Part shown: positions 6,418 through 12,165 of the stretch, in pieces
Numbering within the stretch: the stretch's first letter is position 1
Layout of the letters: every line of letters starts with the position of its first letter
Source: an uncultured Prevotella sp.
GTDB lineage: Bacteria; Bacteroidota; Bacteroidia; Bacteroidales; Bacteroidaceae
Direction of reading: 5' to 3'
Assembly (NCBI GenBank): GCA_937901345.1
Contig: CALCHM010000019.1
Location: 1 to 24,211 of the forward strand
Length of the DNA: 24,211 nt
Translations under genes and position numbers: made by a program
Notes under the pieces: model-generated
What the model saw: the letters and a program-made list of their open reading frames with translations, nothing else
Told to the model about the DNA's origin: nothing
The model's database searches: none

Positions 6418-7647
6418 ATGGCAAGCAAAGACAAAACCACTACTGGTTGTGTCCGTTTGATTAGCACAGACCCCACAGAGAACCCCAAATTGAAGGCAAA
6501 AGCACTCTCCAACGGCAGAGAAAGTTTGTTTTTGGAGTATTATTTGGGATCGGTAAAGCGATACAACGAGGACACAGATACTTTTGTTTATGAGAAGAGA
6601 AGGGCAAAAGAAACCCTAAACCTTTATTTGTGGCAATCCCCAAGGAATCCAATTGAAAGGCAAGAAAACAAAGAAACCCTTCAGTTAGCAAAGCAGATTA
6701 GATTTGAGAAGCAACAGGAACTGCTGGAGAATAAAGAAGGTTACAGATTGAAGCGAGATAGGAATGTGAATTTCTTGGACTTCCTAACCACCTATGAGAG
6801 CAAATACACCAAGGAAGATATAAGGAGCATAAACCTTGCAGTAAAGCGGTTCAAGCGATTTTTGGCAGAAACACCAGAGTATGAGGTTTTCAGCAACAAC
6901 CTTAAACCAGAACAAATTGACAAGGATATGATTTTAACCTTCACAGAGTTTTTACAATCAATCTGTAAGGGAGAAGGCGCCAGAACCAGTTTCAAGCGCT
7001 TTAAGAAAATCATGAAGTATGCAACTGAACATGGGGTTCTCAAGAAGAATCCTTGTGAGGGTGTGAGCATAAAAAACGATGACAAGATTTTAAGAAAAGA
7101 AGTGTTGTCAATGGAAGAAGTAAGGCGATTACTTGCAGTTACTGAAGGGATAAATCCAGAAGTAAGGAAGGCATTTCAATTCTGCCTGTATCATGGTTTA
7201 CGATATGGTGATGTTAGAGGACTAACCTTTGAGAATATTGACTATGGGAATAGGACAATAACCTTTGAGCAGAACAAGACCAAAGGGCGCTCCTCAAATA
7301 GTTGGGTGACTCACAACTTAAGTGATGTGGATTTGGAATTGTTGGGCAAACCTACAGGAGACCAGACAAAGCAGAGTCCTGTTTTTAATCTACCTACCAA
7401 TGAAGGGTGCAACAAGGCGCTAAAGGCATGGATGAAGTTGGCTGGGATAGACAAGAAAATAACTTGGCATTGTGCAAGGCATTCATTTGGCACCAACCTT
7501 GCCTGTAATAATGTGCATGGTATTGTAATTTCCTCACTAATGGGGCATAGCAACATGGCACAAACTGAAAAATACTTGAGGGTTGCAGATGCACAAAAGA
7601 TGTCTGCCTTAAGTGGACTACAGAACACAGAACCACCACAGAAATAA
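6418..7647 (+). CDS. Tyrosine recombinase/integrase of the element
   Basis: This 409-residue protein would catalyse site-specific insertion and excision at the tRNA-Arg gene. An N-terminal arm-type region (about 1-110) is followed by a SAM-like core-binding domain (about 115-215) and the catalytic domain (about 228-400). Visible catalytic residues are Arg262 (HGLRYGD), a lysine at 287 or 289, His351 and Arg354 (HCARHSFG), His377 (LMGHSNM) and the nucleophile Tyr386 (EKYLRV), so the active site is complete. Length and layout fit the Bacteroidota integrase group found on small mobilizable elements. It is adjacent to the left end and reads inward. Five bases separate it from the next gene. Arginine is mostly AGG/AGA/CGA, unlike flanking genes. 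Confidence 0.95.
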   Translation: MASKDKTTTGCVRLISTDPTENPKLKAKALSNGRESLFLEYYLGSVKRYNEDTDTFVYEKRRAKETLNLYLWQSPRNPIERQENKETLQLAKQIRFEKQQELLENKEGYRLKRDRNVNFLDFLTTYESKYTKEDIRSINLAVKRFKRFLAETPEYEVFSNNLKPEQIDKDMILTFTEFLQSICKGEGARTSFKRFKKIMKYATEHGVLKKNPCEGVSIKNDDKILRKEVLSMEEVRRLLAVTEGINPEVRKAFQFCLYHGLRYGDVRGLTFENIDYGNRTITFEQNKTKGRSSNSWVTHNLSDVDLELLGKPTGDQTKQSPVFNLPTNEGCNKALKAWMKLAGIDKKITWHCARHSFGTNLACNNVHGIVISSLMGHSNMAQTEKYLRVADAQKMSALSGLQNTEPPQK

Positions 7648-7652
7648 GAATC

Positions 7653-8450
7653 ATGACACAAGAAGAATATAACCAATTTCTGGACAACATACTTTTTAGT
7701 AGGTTGCAGAACTACATTATTAGGGCAAGGCTGGAGGAAATAACACAAGGATTTGAGTATGATGATGATTTTTTGCAAGACTTATATAACCACTATTGGC
7801 AGAAAGAAGAGGAGTTTGATGAATGGATTGAGGAATATAAAAACAATGCCTTGTGGGTTGATGAACATGAATTTCCAGTTGATACCCCCATACATTACCC
7901 AATTTATCGCACAGATTCACTTGAGAAGGGGTTGGCTAAATTGATAGAAATGAGCAGAGGGGTAAAGACTGCAATGGAGATAATTGTGTATGAAAAGGAG
8001 AAGCAACTAAAGAAGATGGAGGAGGATGTTTTGAGGTTGGCGATTGAACACAAGCAGTTGATAGGTGGCGCCTCAACCACAGGAACCAAGCAAAAGGATA
8101 AAGGCGAGGATAAAGAAAATGTTTGCTTGGTTGATTTACTCCCAGAGGTGTTAAGGGTTCCAGAGGCGGTTGAGGTATTCAAGAGGGCAATAGACAAAGG
8201 ATTTATCAAGCAAACCTATTCTGGATTGGAGTGGACTAAAACAAAAGCACTACTGACAACCTTTGCTGAAGAAATGAACAAACTAATAGGTTTGTATTGT
8301 GGTCTGTATGACAACCAAAGAAAGCAAGTTTGGGCGCCTTATCAAGATTTGTTCAAGGTTGAACGATTGGCACAGGCTAAAAAAGACTACCAGAGAACAG
8401 GGAACACCCCCCAAGGTGCCAGTGAAATTATTAGACTATTCAACAATTAA
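7653..8450 (+). CDS. Acidic element protein of unknown function
   Basis: I do not assign a function to this 265-residue protein. It is rich in acidic and aromatic residues at the N-terminus, has a charged, likely coiled-coil helix at about 95-140, a low-complexity Lys/Glu linker with STTGTKQKDKGEDK (about 142-155), and a C-terminal helical domain. The C-terminal part (EVFKRAIDKGFI then GLEWTKTKALLTTFAEEMNK) resembles a domain I recall in hypothetical proteins next to integrases on Bacteroidota elements. It starts 5 bases after the integrase and is closed by a terminator at 8454-8492, so integrase and this protein form one unit. It may act in integration or its control, but that is inference. 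Confidence 0.75.
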   Translation: MTQEEYNQFLDNILFSRLQNYIIRARLEEITQGFEYDDDFLQDLYNHYWQKEEEFDEWIEEYKNNALWVDEHEFPVDTPIHYPIYRTDSLEKGLAKLIEMSRGVKTAMEIIVYEKEKQLKKMEEDVLRLAIEHKQLIGGASTTGTKQKDKGEDKENVCLVDLLPEVLRVPEAVEVFKRAIDKGFIKQTYSGLEWTKTKALLTTFAEEMNKLIGLYCGLYDNQRKQVWAPYQDLFKVERLAQAKKDYQRTGNTPQGASEIIRLFNN

Positions 8451-8453
8451 ATA

Positions 8454-8499
8454 AACCCCATATGTGGACTTATGTGTGTCCCATATGGGGTTGTTTGTT
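8454..8499 (+). terminator. Terminator ending the integrase unit
   Basis: AACCCCATATG (8454-8464) pairs perfectly with CATATGGGGTT (8482-8492), and extra pairing GGAC/GTCC inside extends the stem. A T-rich tail (GTTTGTTT) follows. It starts 3 bases past the stop of the upstream gene. Confidence 0.75.
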
Positions 8500-8512
8500 T
8501 CTTGTTGTTCTA

Positions 8513-8520
8513 TACTTTTG
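8513..8520 (+). promoter_or_regulatory. Putative promoter of the excision/replication operon
   Basis: TACTTTTG matches the -7 element, with GTTG 19 bases upstream (8490-8493), close to the -33 TTTG. It directly follows the terminator and would drive the genes from 8639 onward. Confidence 0.55.
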
Positions 8521-8638
8521 CTGTGAATTTCAAAAGCAGTAGAGTGTGGAACTGCTGAAGATATTCACAAGGCAAAGAAAGAACCAGAACAAGACCACAC
8601 CTTATTTCTGGGCGCCTCAACCTTCATTAAATAGAAGT

Positions 8639-9004
8639 ATGGAAGATTTAGAAGCAACACAAGAAGTAAGAGAAATAGGAATCAACGAGAGCAAAGGAAC
8701 CTTGGAGGAAGCAAGGAAAGAAATACTTGGCACTACACCCCCGGTTGAAGTGATAAACATAGACCAGAAGGCAGTTTTAACCACAGATGAAACTGCAAGA
8801 TACATGGGAATAAGCAAGGCACATTTGTACACCCTTACAATGAAAAAGTTAATACCACATTACAAGCCGATGGGCAAAGTAATTTACTTTTTAAGGAGTG
8901 AGGTGGAAAGTTGGTTGCAAGGCAACAGAGTAGCAACATTAAGCGAGATTGAAAGCAAGGCAAAAACTTATTGCATGAAAGGAGGTTTGCAATGTGCAAG
9001 ATAA
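8639..9004 (+). CDS. Excisionase-like helix-turn-helix DNA-binding protein
   Basis: This 121-residue protein carries an AlpA/MerR-like winged helix of the excisionase type at about 46-95: LTTDETARYMGISKAHLYTL, then a turn, then KVIYFLRSEVESWL. Such proteins bend DNA for excision or regulate element promoters. The ATG at 8639 is preferred because the domain family is usually short. An in-frame GTG at 8546 would add 31 basic residues and is about 25 bases after the -7 box, so it remains possible. The end overlaps the next gene by 13 bases, indicating translational coupling. Confidence 0.75.
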   Translation: MEDLEATQEVREIGINESKGTLEEARKEILGTTPPVEVINIDQKAVLTTDETARYMGISKAHLYTLTMKKLIPHYKPMGKVIYFLRSEVESWLQGNRVATLSEIESKAKTYCMKGGLQCAR

Positions 9005-9510
9005 CACAACCCCAAATCCGTTATTATGCCAAAATGGTATTGAACACAAGCAAGGGAAGGAAAACACCCAAATACACAATCCAGAATGCTATTGGATATT
9101 ATCCCCCCATGAGTGAACTAATAGGCAGGGATGGGAAAGTTTCATTCTACCTTAAGAGGGCAGACAAGGAAGTGCAAAATGTGCCACCTATGCAGTTACA
9201 AGCAAAAAGAAGTTTGAACTTTACTGGGTTGAAAGATTATTTTTTTGAAGGGAAGTTGTCTGGTTATGCCTATGGGTACCCATATGACAAACCCACATAC
9301 TCCTCAAAAAACACCCCTAATCCGTTTTTTGATTATAAGAGTGATGGGTACCTTTTCATTTGCAAGAGCGAGGAAGGCACAACAGAACCAACTGAAATTG
9401 AACTTTTGGTTCTCGCTGATGCCAAGGCGTTGATTTCTGCCTACTGCAAGCAATTAACAATGGGCGGTTTCAATGAGGAACTGGAGAGGTTAAGAAACCA
9501 ATGCCTTTAA
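8992..9510 (+). CDS. Hypothetical element protein
   Basis: No family is recognised for this 172-residue protein. It has a basic N-terminus, a Tyr/Pro-rich middle (YFFEGKLSGYAYGYPYDKP) and an acidic C-terminal helix. The start is the ATG at 8992, preceded by AAAGGAGG at 8978-8985, one of the few clear Shine-Dalgarno sites in the window; an upstream in-frame TTG at 8971 would precede that site. It overlaps the excisionase-like gene by 13 bases and sits 36 bases before the replication initiator, so a role in excision or replication control is suggested only by position. Confidence 0.7.
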   Translation: MCKITQPQIRYYAKMVLNTSKGRKTPKYTIQNAIGYYPPMSELIGRDGKVSFYLKRADKEVQNVPPMQLQAKRSLNFTGLKDYFFEGKLSGYAYGYPYDKPTYSSKNTPNPFFDYKSDGYLFICKSEEGTTEPTEIELLVLADAKALISAYCKQLTMGGFNEELERLRNQCL

Positions 9511-9526
9511 TAATAAGTGGTATTCA

Positions 9527-9543
9527 TTACCAAATTTTGGTAA
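9527..9543. promoter_or_regulatory. 17-bp palindrome before the replication gene
   Basis: TTACCAAATTTTGGTAA is a perfect palindrome with a single central T. It ends 3 bases before the ATG at 9547, covering the ribosome-binding region. It could be an operator for autoregulation or an RNA hairpin limiting translation. Confidence 0.55.
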
Positions 9544-9546
9544 ACA

Positions 9547-10479
9547 ATGTATGACAATGTGAACATATTCCAACCGATGGTGGGGGCTGATGTCCCTACC
9601 CTTGGTTTGGATAATGTAAGTGAGGCGGTAAACAAAAATACAGGCGAGGTTGTAACCAAAGGGCGATTGGGTAATTTGAATGTTTGTCTTGCTGGGCGAG
9701 GATTGACAATAAAAGGCAGTCTTTGTAAGTTTTACCACAATGGGAGCAATGTTTATCCACTTGATGTTAGACAGACGGCAGAAGCGATTGAAAAGTTAGA
9801 AGATACCTTGCATTACTCACTTGATGAGGCGATGGTGACAGGATTGGAGTTTGGCACCAACTTTCTATTGTCACACCCTGTATCAATGTACCTTGAAAGG
9901 TTGGGGTATATGTCAAGAATGAAACGAGGGGATTTTGCTGGAAGTTTGTACTATATGAGCAACGGAAGGCGCCAGAGCAAGGTGGTTTGCTTTTATGATA
10001 AGATAGCAGATGCAAGAGCAAAGGCGATGGATATACCAATAGGGTTCAATGATGCAAATGTGTTGAGGTATGAAATAAGGTACAAAGGGCGCTTGTGTAC
10101 ACAACTAAAGGAACCAAGTTTGTTTGTTCCTAAACTGACAGACAAAAGGTTTTACAGGAAGATGTTGGAGCGATACAATAGCACCTACCAAGCAATTAAC
10201 AAGAAAACGATTTTAGTAGATGACAATATGGAAAGAGTCACCAATGTAAAAGAGGCTTATGATGTATTGGTTGCAAAACTGATTGCACAGGCACCACCAA
10301 ACGAGGTTGCAGATTTCATTGATGAACTGGAGAGGAGGAAGGTTTTTGCAGATAGGAAATATTTAACAAGGTTGAGGCAGAAAATTAACAATGTCACCCA
10401 GAAGAGTAACTTTACAAAGTCGGATGAGTTAATAAGGGAACTTGATAACGAGGTGAGCAATTGCCTTGCATATATCTAA
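9547..10479 (+). CDS. Phage/plasmid replication initiator, II/X (RstA-like) type
   Basis: This 310-residue protein resembles the gene II/X replication initiators of filamentous phages and related plasmids, which nick one strand to start rolling-circle replication. The match is by pattern: TGLEFGTNFLL near 98, an FYDK motif at 149-152 in VVCFYDKIADARAKA, and VLRYEIRYKGRL at 172-183, all in the family's order. A helical C-terminal extension follows (about 190-310). I could not run a profile search, so the family call is moderate. It is the central gene of the second operon, behind a palindrome and 28 bases before the next gene. Its presence implies the excised circle can replicate. No separate relaxase gene is visible. 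Confidence 0.65.
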   Translation: MYDNVNIFQPMVGADVPTLGLDNVSEAVNKNTGEVVTKGRLGNLNVCLAGRGLTIKGSLCKFYHNGSNVYPLDVRQTAEAIEKLEDTLHYSLDEAMVTGLEFGTNFLLSHPVSMYLERLGYMSRMKRGDFAGSLYYMSNGRRQSKVVCFYDKIADARAKAMDIPIGFNDANVLRYEIRYKGRLCTQLKEPSLFVPKLTDKRFYRKMLERYNSTYQAINKKTILVDDNMERVTNVKEAYDVLVAKLIAQAPPNEVADFIDELERRKVFADRKYLTRLRQKINNVTQKSNFTKSDELIRELDNEVSNCLAYI

Positions 10480-10507
10480 AGTAGAAGAAAATAGATGATA
10501 CTATAGC

Positions 10508-10753
10508 ATGAACAGAAAGAAAACAGGAGGGCGCCAGAAAGGCACACCCAACAAGGCAACTGCAGAATTGAGAAAGTTTGTGAGTGAACTGATTGAAGAA
10601 AACAAGGAGTTGATAAAGAGCGATTTTTTAAGTTTACCCCCAAGAGATAGAATTGTTGCAGTAGAAAGATTGCTTTCTTTTGTTTTGCCAAAACCTACTG
10701 AACCAGATGAACCAGATGAGGACAGAAATATAACATTCCATTTTATTGACTAA
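10508..10753 (+). CDS. Small phage-type DUF5681-like protein
   Basis: This 81-residue protein begins with GGRQKGTPNKAT (residues 7-18), a motif I associate with short DUF5681-like proteins often found near phage terminase or integrase genes. A helical segment follows, with DRIVAVERLLSFVLPKP, and an acidic tail EPDEPDEDRN. It lies 28 bases after the replication gene and 12 bases before the next. Function is unknown; DNA binding through the basic N-terminus is a guess. Confidence 0.65.
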   Translation: MNRKKTGGRQKGTPNKATAELRKFVSELIEENKELIKSDFLSLPPRDRIVAVERLLSFVLPKPTEPDEPDEDRNITFHFID

Positions 10754-10765
10754 CAAAGTAGAAAT

Positions 10766-11236
10766 ATGGACAATAATAAACAGGAAACAACAGAATCAAC
10801 ACTAATTACAGGATTATCCCCAACACAAGAACAAGTTGCAATTTTACTGGCTTCTGGGGAGAGTGTGACCGATGTTGCAAACAAGATGAATGTAAACAGA
10901 ACTACAATATATTTGTGGCAACAAAAGATAAACTTTCAGTGTTTTTACAATCAGCAATGCAAAATCATTCAAGACAATATAAGAAATGGTTTGTGTGGAC
11001 TATACAAGGAGGCTCTGGAGGCAGTGAAAGACTGCTTAAAAAGTCCCAATGAAGCATTGAGGTTAAAAACTGCAATGTATGTAATAAGCAAGGTGGAAAT
11101 ACTTGATACCAGCAAACAAGACCCTGTAAAAGAGATTGAGAAACTTTGCACAAGTGATTGGACTGATGGTTTTGATGATAAGGTGTTAGATAAAAAGCAA
11201 TTTAACAAACTTATGGAGGAGAATGGTTTGCTATAA
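10766..11236 (+). CDS. Helix-turn-helix protein, possible small-terminase relative
   Basis: In this 156-residue protein, residues about 18-60 form a helix-turn-helix (LSPTQEQVAILLASGESVTDVANKM, then VNRTTIYLWQQK), and residues 60-115 a helical region (QDNIRNGLCGLYKEALEAVKDCLKSPNEALRLKTAMYVISK). This layout occurs in phage small-terminase-like proteins that recognise packaging sites, and in some transposon-associated regulators. No large terminase is present, so if it is a small terminase it would have to work with a helper phage enzyme, as in known phage satellites. That step is inference. It starts 12 bases after the preceding gene. Confidence 0.65.
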   Translation: MDNNKQETTESTLITGLSPTQEQVAILLASGESVTDVANKMNVNRTTIYLWQQKINFQCFYNQQCKIIQDNIRNGLCGLYKEALEAVKDCLKSPNEALRLKTAMYVISKVEILDTSKQDPVKEIEKLCTSDWTDGFDDKVLDKKQFNKLMEENGLL

Positions 11237-11239
11237 ACA

Positions 11240-11279
11240 TATATCAAACTGATATACAAGTGGTTTACATTGTGAACCA
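11240..11279. repeat. Two adjacent small hairpins
   Basis: TATATCA-AAC-TGATATA at 11240-11256 is followed 4 bases later by an 8-bp hairpin at 11261-11279 (TGGTT/AACCA arms with inner pairs). They lie in the 146-base gap before the orphan gene and could be operators, a weak terminator or part of a replication origin. Confidence 0.4.
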
Positions 11280-11382
11280 TATTCATAAAAACCGATATTT
11301 TTATTTGTTCAAATATTCCAATTTGCATAGTTTTACAATGAATCAAACCAAATTATTAACCACAATTTAATTATTAAGCATT

Positions 11383-11697
11383 ATGGAGAACACAACAAGA
11401 AGCAACATTCAAATAATTAAATTTGAGTGTGGTGTGAATGTAGAAGTAAACACCGATTACAAGGTAAGCAAAGAAACGGCAGAAGAGATTGAGCGATACA
11501 AAGAGTTAAGCAATGCTTTTGGAGCGCTGGGAGATGTGATTAGCAAGTATCACCCAGAAATATTAGACACCCCTCCCTATGATGAATGGTTGGGGAAATA
11601 TAATGAGGTGATTGAGAATGTGTTTCTGGATGCTATAACAAATAGCATTTGGGATTGTTTGAGTTCTAACAACACAAACGAGGCTGGTGTAATTTAA
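11383..11697 (+). CDS. Small acidic orphan protein of the element
   Basis: I recognise no family for this 104-residue acidic, mostly helical protein. It contains SKETAEEIERYKELSNAFGALGD near 29-51 and a TPPYDEWLGKYNEVIENVF segment near 63-81. No signal peptide or membrane segment is visible. It is separated from the upstream operon by a 146-base AT-rich gap with hairpins, so it may be expressed separately. Being the last gene before the right end, it is in the place where small elements often carry an accessory or regulatory gene, but no function is shown. Confidence 0.6.
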   Translation: MENTTRSNIQIIKFECGVNVEVNTDYKVSKETAEEIERYKELSNAFGALGDVISKYHPEILDTPPYDEWLGKYNEVIENVFLDAITNSIWDCLSSNNTNEAGVI

Positions 11698-11707
11698 CGG
11701 AATTATG

Positions 11708-11715
11708 TATATTTG
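11708..11715 (+). promoter_or_regulatory. Putative promoter for structured right-end RNA
   Basis: TATATTTG matches the -7 element; a start near 11722 would begin just before the structured segment at 11728-11800. No clear -33 box is seen. Confidence 0.4.
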
Positions 11716-11721
11716 CACCAC

Positions 11722-11800
11722 CTATAAGTTAGGTTATATTCTTCATTGGGCGCTGGTTGTAGTGATACAATTGGCGCCTTTCTTTGTAAAATAACCTAAC
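11722..11800 (+). ncRNA. Candidate structured RNA or origin/packaging hairpin
   Basis: GTTAGGTTAT (11728-11737) pairs perfectly with ATAACCTAAC (11791-11800). Inside is a 14-bp hairpin, 11748-11761 with 11766-11779, closing on a GTGA tetraloop. Four of its pairs are G-T, so it is fully paired as plus-strand RNA (or plus-strand ssDNA less so) but mismatched on the minus strand. A -7 promoter box lies upstream. It matches no RNA family I know. Alternatives are a rolling-circle replication origin or a packaging signal. Confidence 0.45.
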
Positions 11801-11808
11801 ATTTTGCC

Positions 11809-11833
11809 TTTCTGGCACCCCTCTGGCACCCCA
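11809..11833. repeat. 25-bp terminal direct repeat, right copy
   Basis: Identical to 6341-6365, in the same orientation, again with two CTGGCACCCC units 11 bp apart. A CAAGAAAAAC block overlapping its end (11832-11841) also occurs at 6257-6266 near the left end. Confidence 0.7.
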
Positions 11834-11840
11834 AGAAAAA

Positions 11841-11872
11841 CAAATATGCTAACACTCAAGATGTTAGCATAT
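11841..11872 (-). terminator. Element-borne replacement terminator for tRNA-Arg
   Basis: ATATGCTAACA (11844-11854) pairs perfectly with 11862-11872 around a 7-nt loop. On the minus strand the stem is followed by TTTGTTTTTC. It begins 8 bases past the tRNA 3' end, much as the original terminator at 6176-6213 did before insertion. Confidence 0.75.
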
Positions 11873-11879
11873 CAAAAGA

Positions 11880-11891
11880 GTACCCCCAAGG
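11880..11891. repeat. Right attachment site repeat (attR core)
   Basis: GTACCCCCAAGG, identical to 6218-6229, overlapping the 3' acceptor end of the tRNA-Arg gene, a common target of tyrosine integrases. Confidence 0.8.
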
Positions 11892-11952
11892 AGAATCGAA
11901 CTCCTATCTAAGGTTTAGGAAACCTCTATTCTATCCGTTGAACTATGGAGGC
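11881..11952 (-). tRNA. tRNA-Arg (anticodon CCT)
   Basis: The minus strand folds into a complete cloverleaf of 72 nt: acceptor GCCTCCA with TGGGGGT plus discriminator A; D arm GTTC/GAAT; anticodon stem GAGGT/ACCTT with loop TTCCTAA (anticodon CCT, reads AGG); 4-nt variable loop; T arm AGGAG/CTCCT with loop TTCGATT. CCA is not encoded. Its 3' end is shared with the element's right attachment site, yet the gene remains intact. Confidence 0.95.
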
Positions 11953-11990
11953 TGACCTGCGTGCCACAATGGCGGCGCATTTTGCAGAGG

Positions 11991-11998
11991 CAAAGGTA
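11991..11998 (-). promoter_or_regulatory. Putative tRNA-Arg promoter -7 box
   Basis: The minus strand reads TACCTTTG, matching TAnnTTTG, about 39 bases upstream of the tRNA 5' end. Confidence 0.5.
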
Positions 11999-12091
11999 GT
12001 AAAAACTTTGCACTCATCGCTTGTTTTGGTAGACAATTCCCCGTTTGCGGCGCAACGAACGATTGCTTGAGGCGAAAACTTTAATTTTTTC

Positions 12092-12122
12092 TTTGAAGAG
12101 TCAATAAAAAACAATTCCTTTG
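12092..12122 (+). promoter_or_regulatory. Putative nhaD promoter
   Basis: TTTG at 12092-12095 is followed after 19 bases by TTCCTTTG at 12115-12122, which differs from TAnnTTTG at one base. The predicted start gives a leader of roughly 37 nt. Confidence 0.45.
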
Positions 12123-12165
12123 CACTTTGAAATACATAATATTAACTAAATAAATTAAAATTTAA

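Larger units (their letters stand above)
6218..11891. mobile_element. Integrative element inserted in tRNA-Arg(CCT)
   Basis: The element of about 5.7 kb is bounded by GTACCCCCAAGG at 6218-6229 and 11880-11891. The right copy overlaps the 3' end of an intact tRNA-Arg. Inside are a tyrosine integrase next to the left end, an excisionase-like protein, a II/X-type replication initiator and small DNA-binding proteins. It is AT-richer than the flanks and uses AGG/AGA for arginine, while neighbouring chromosomal genes use CGC/CGT. No relaxase, conjugation, capsid, large terminase or morphogenesis gene is seen. It may be a replicating integrative element, a cryptic ssDNA-phage remnant or a phage satellite. 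Confidence 0.88.

Noticed and set aside
8546..8638. Longer excisionase-like start at GTG 8546
   Set aside because: No ribosome-binding site and the added residues are unlike the family; kept only as an alternative.
6218..11891. Conjugative or mobilizable transposon
   Set aside because: No relaxase, mobilization or transfer gene is visible; only the replication initiator could act on an origin, which is not evidence of transfer.
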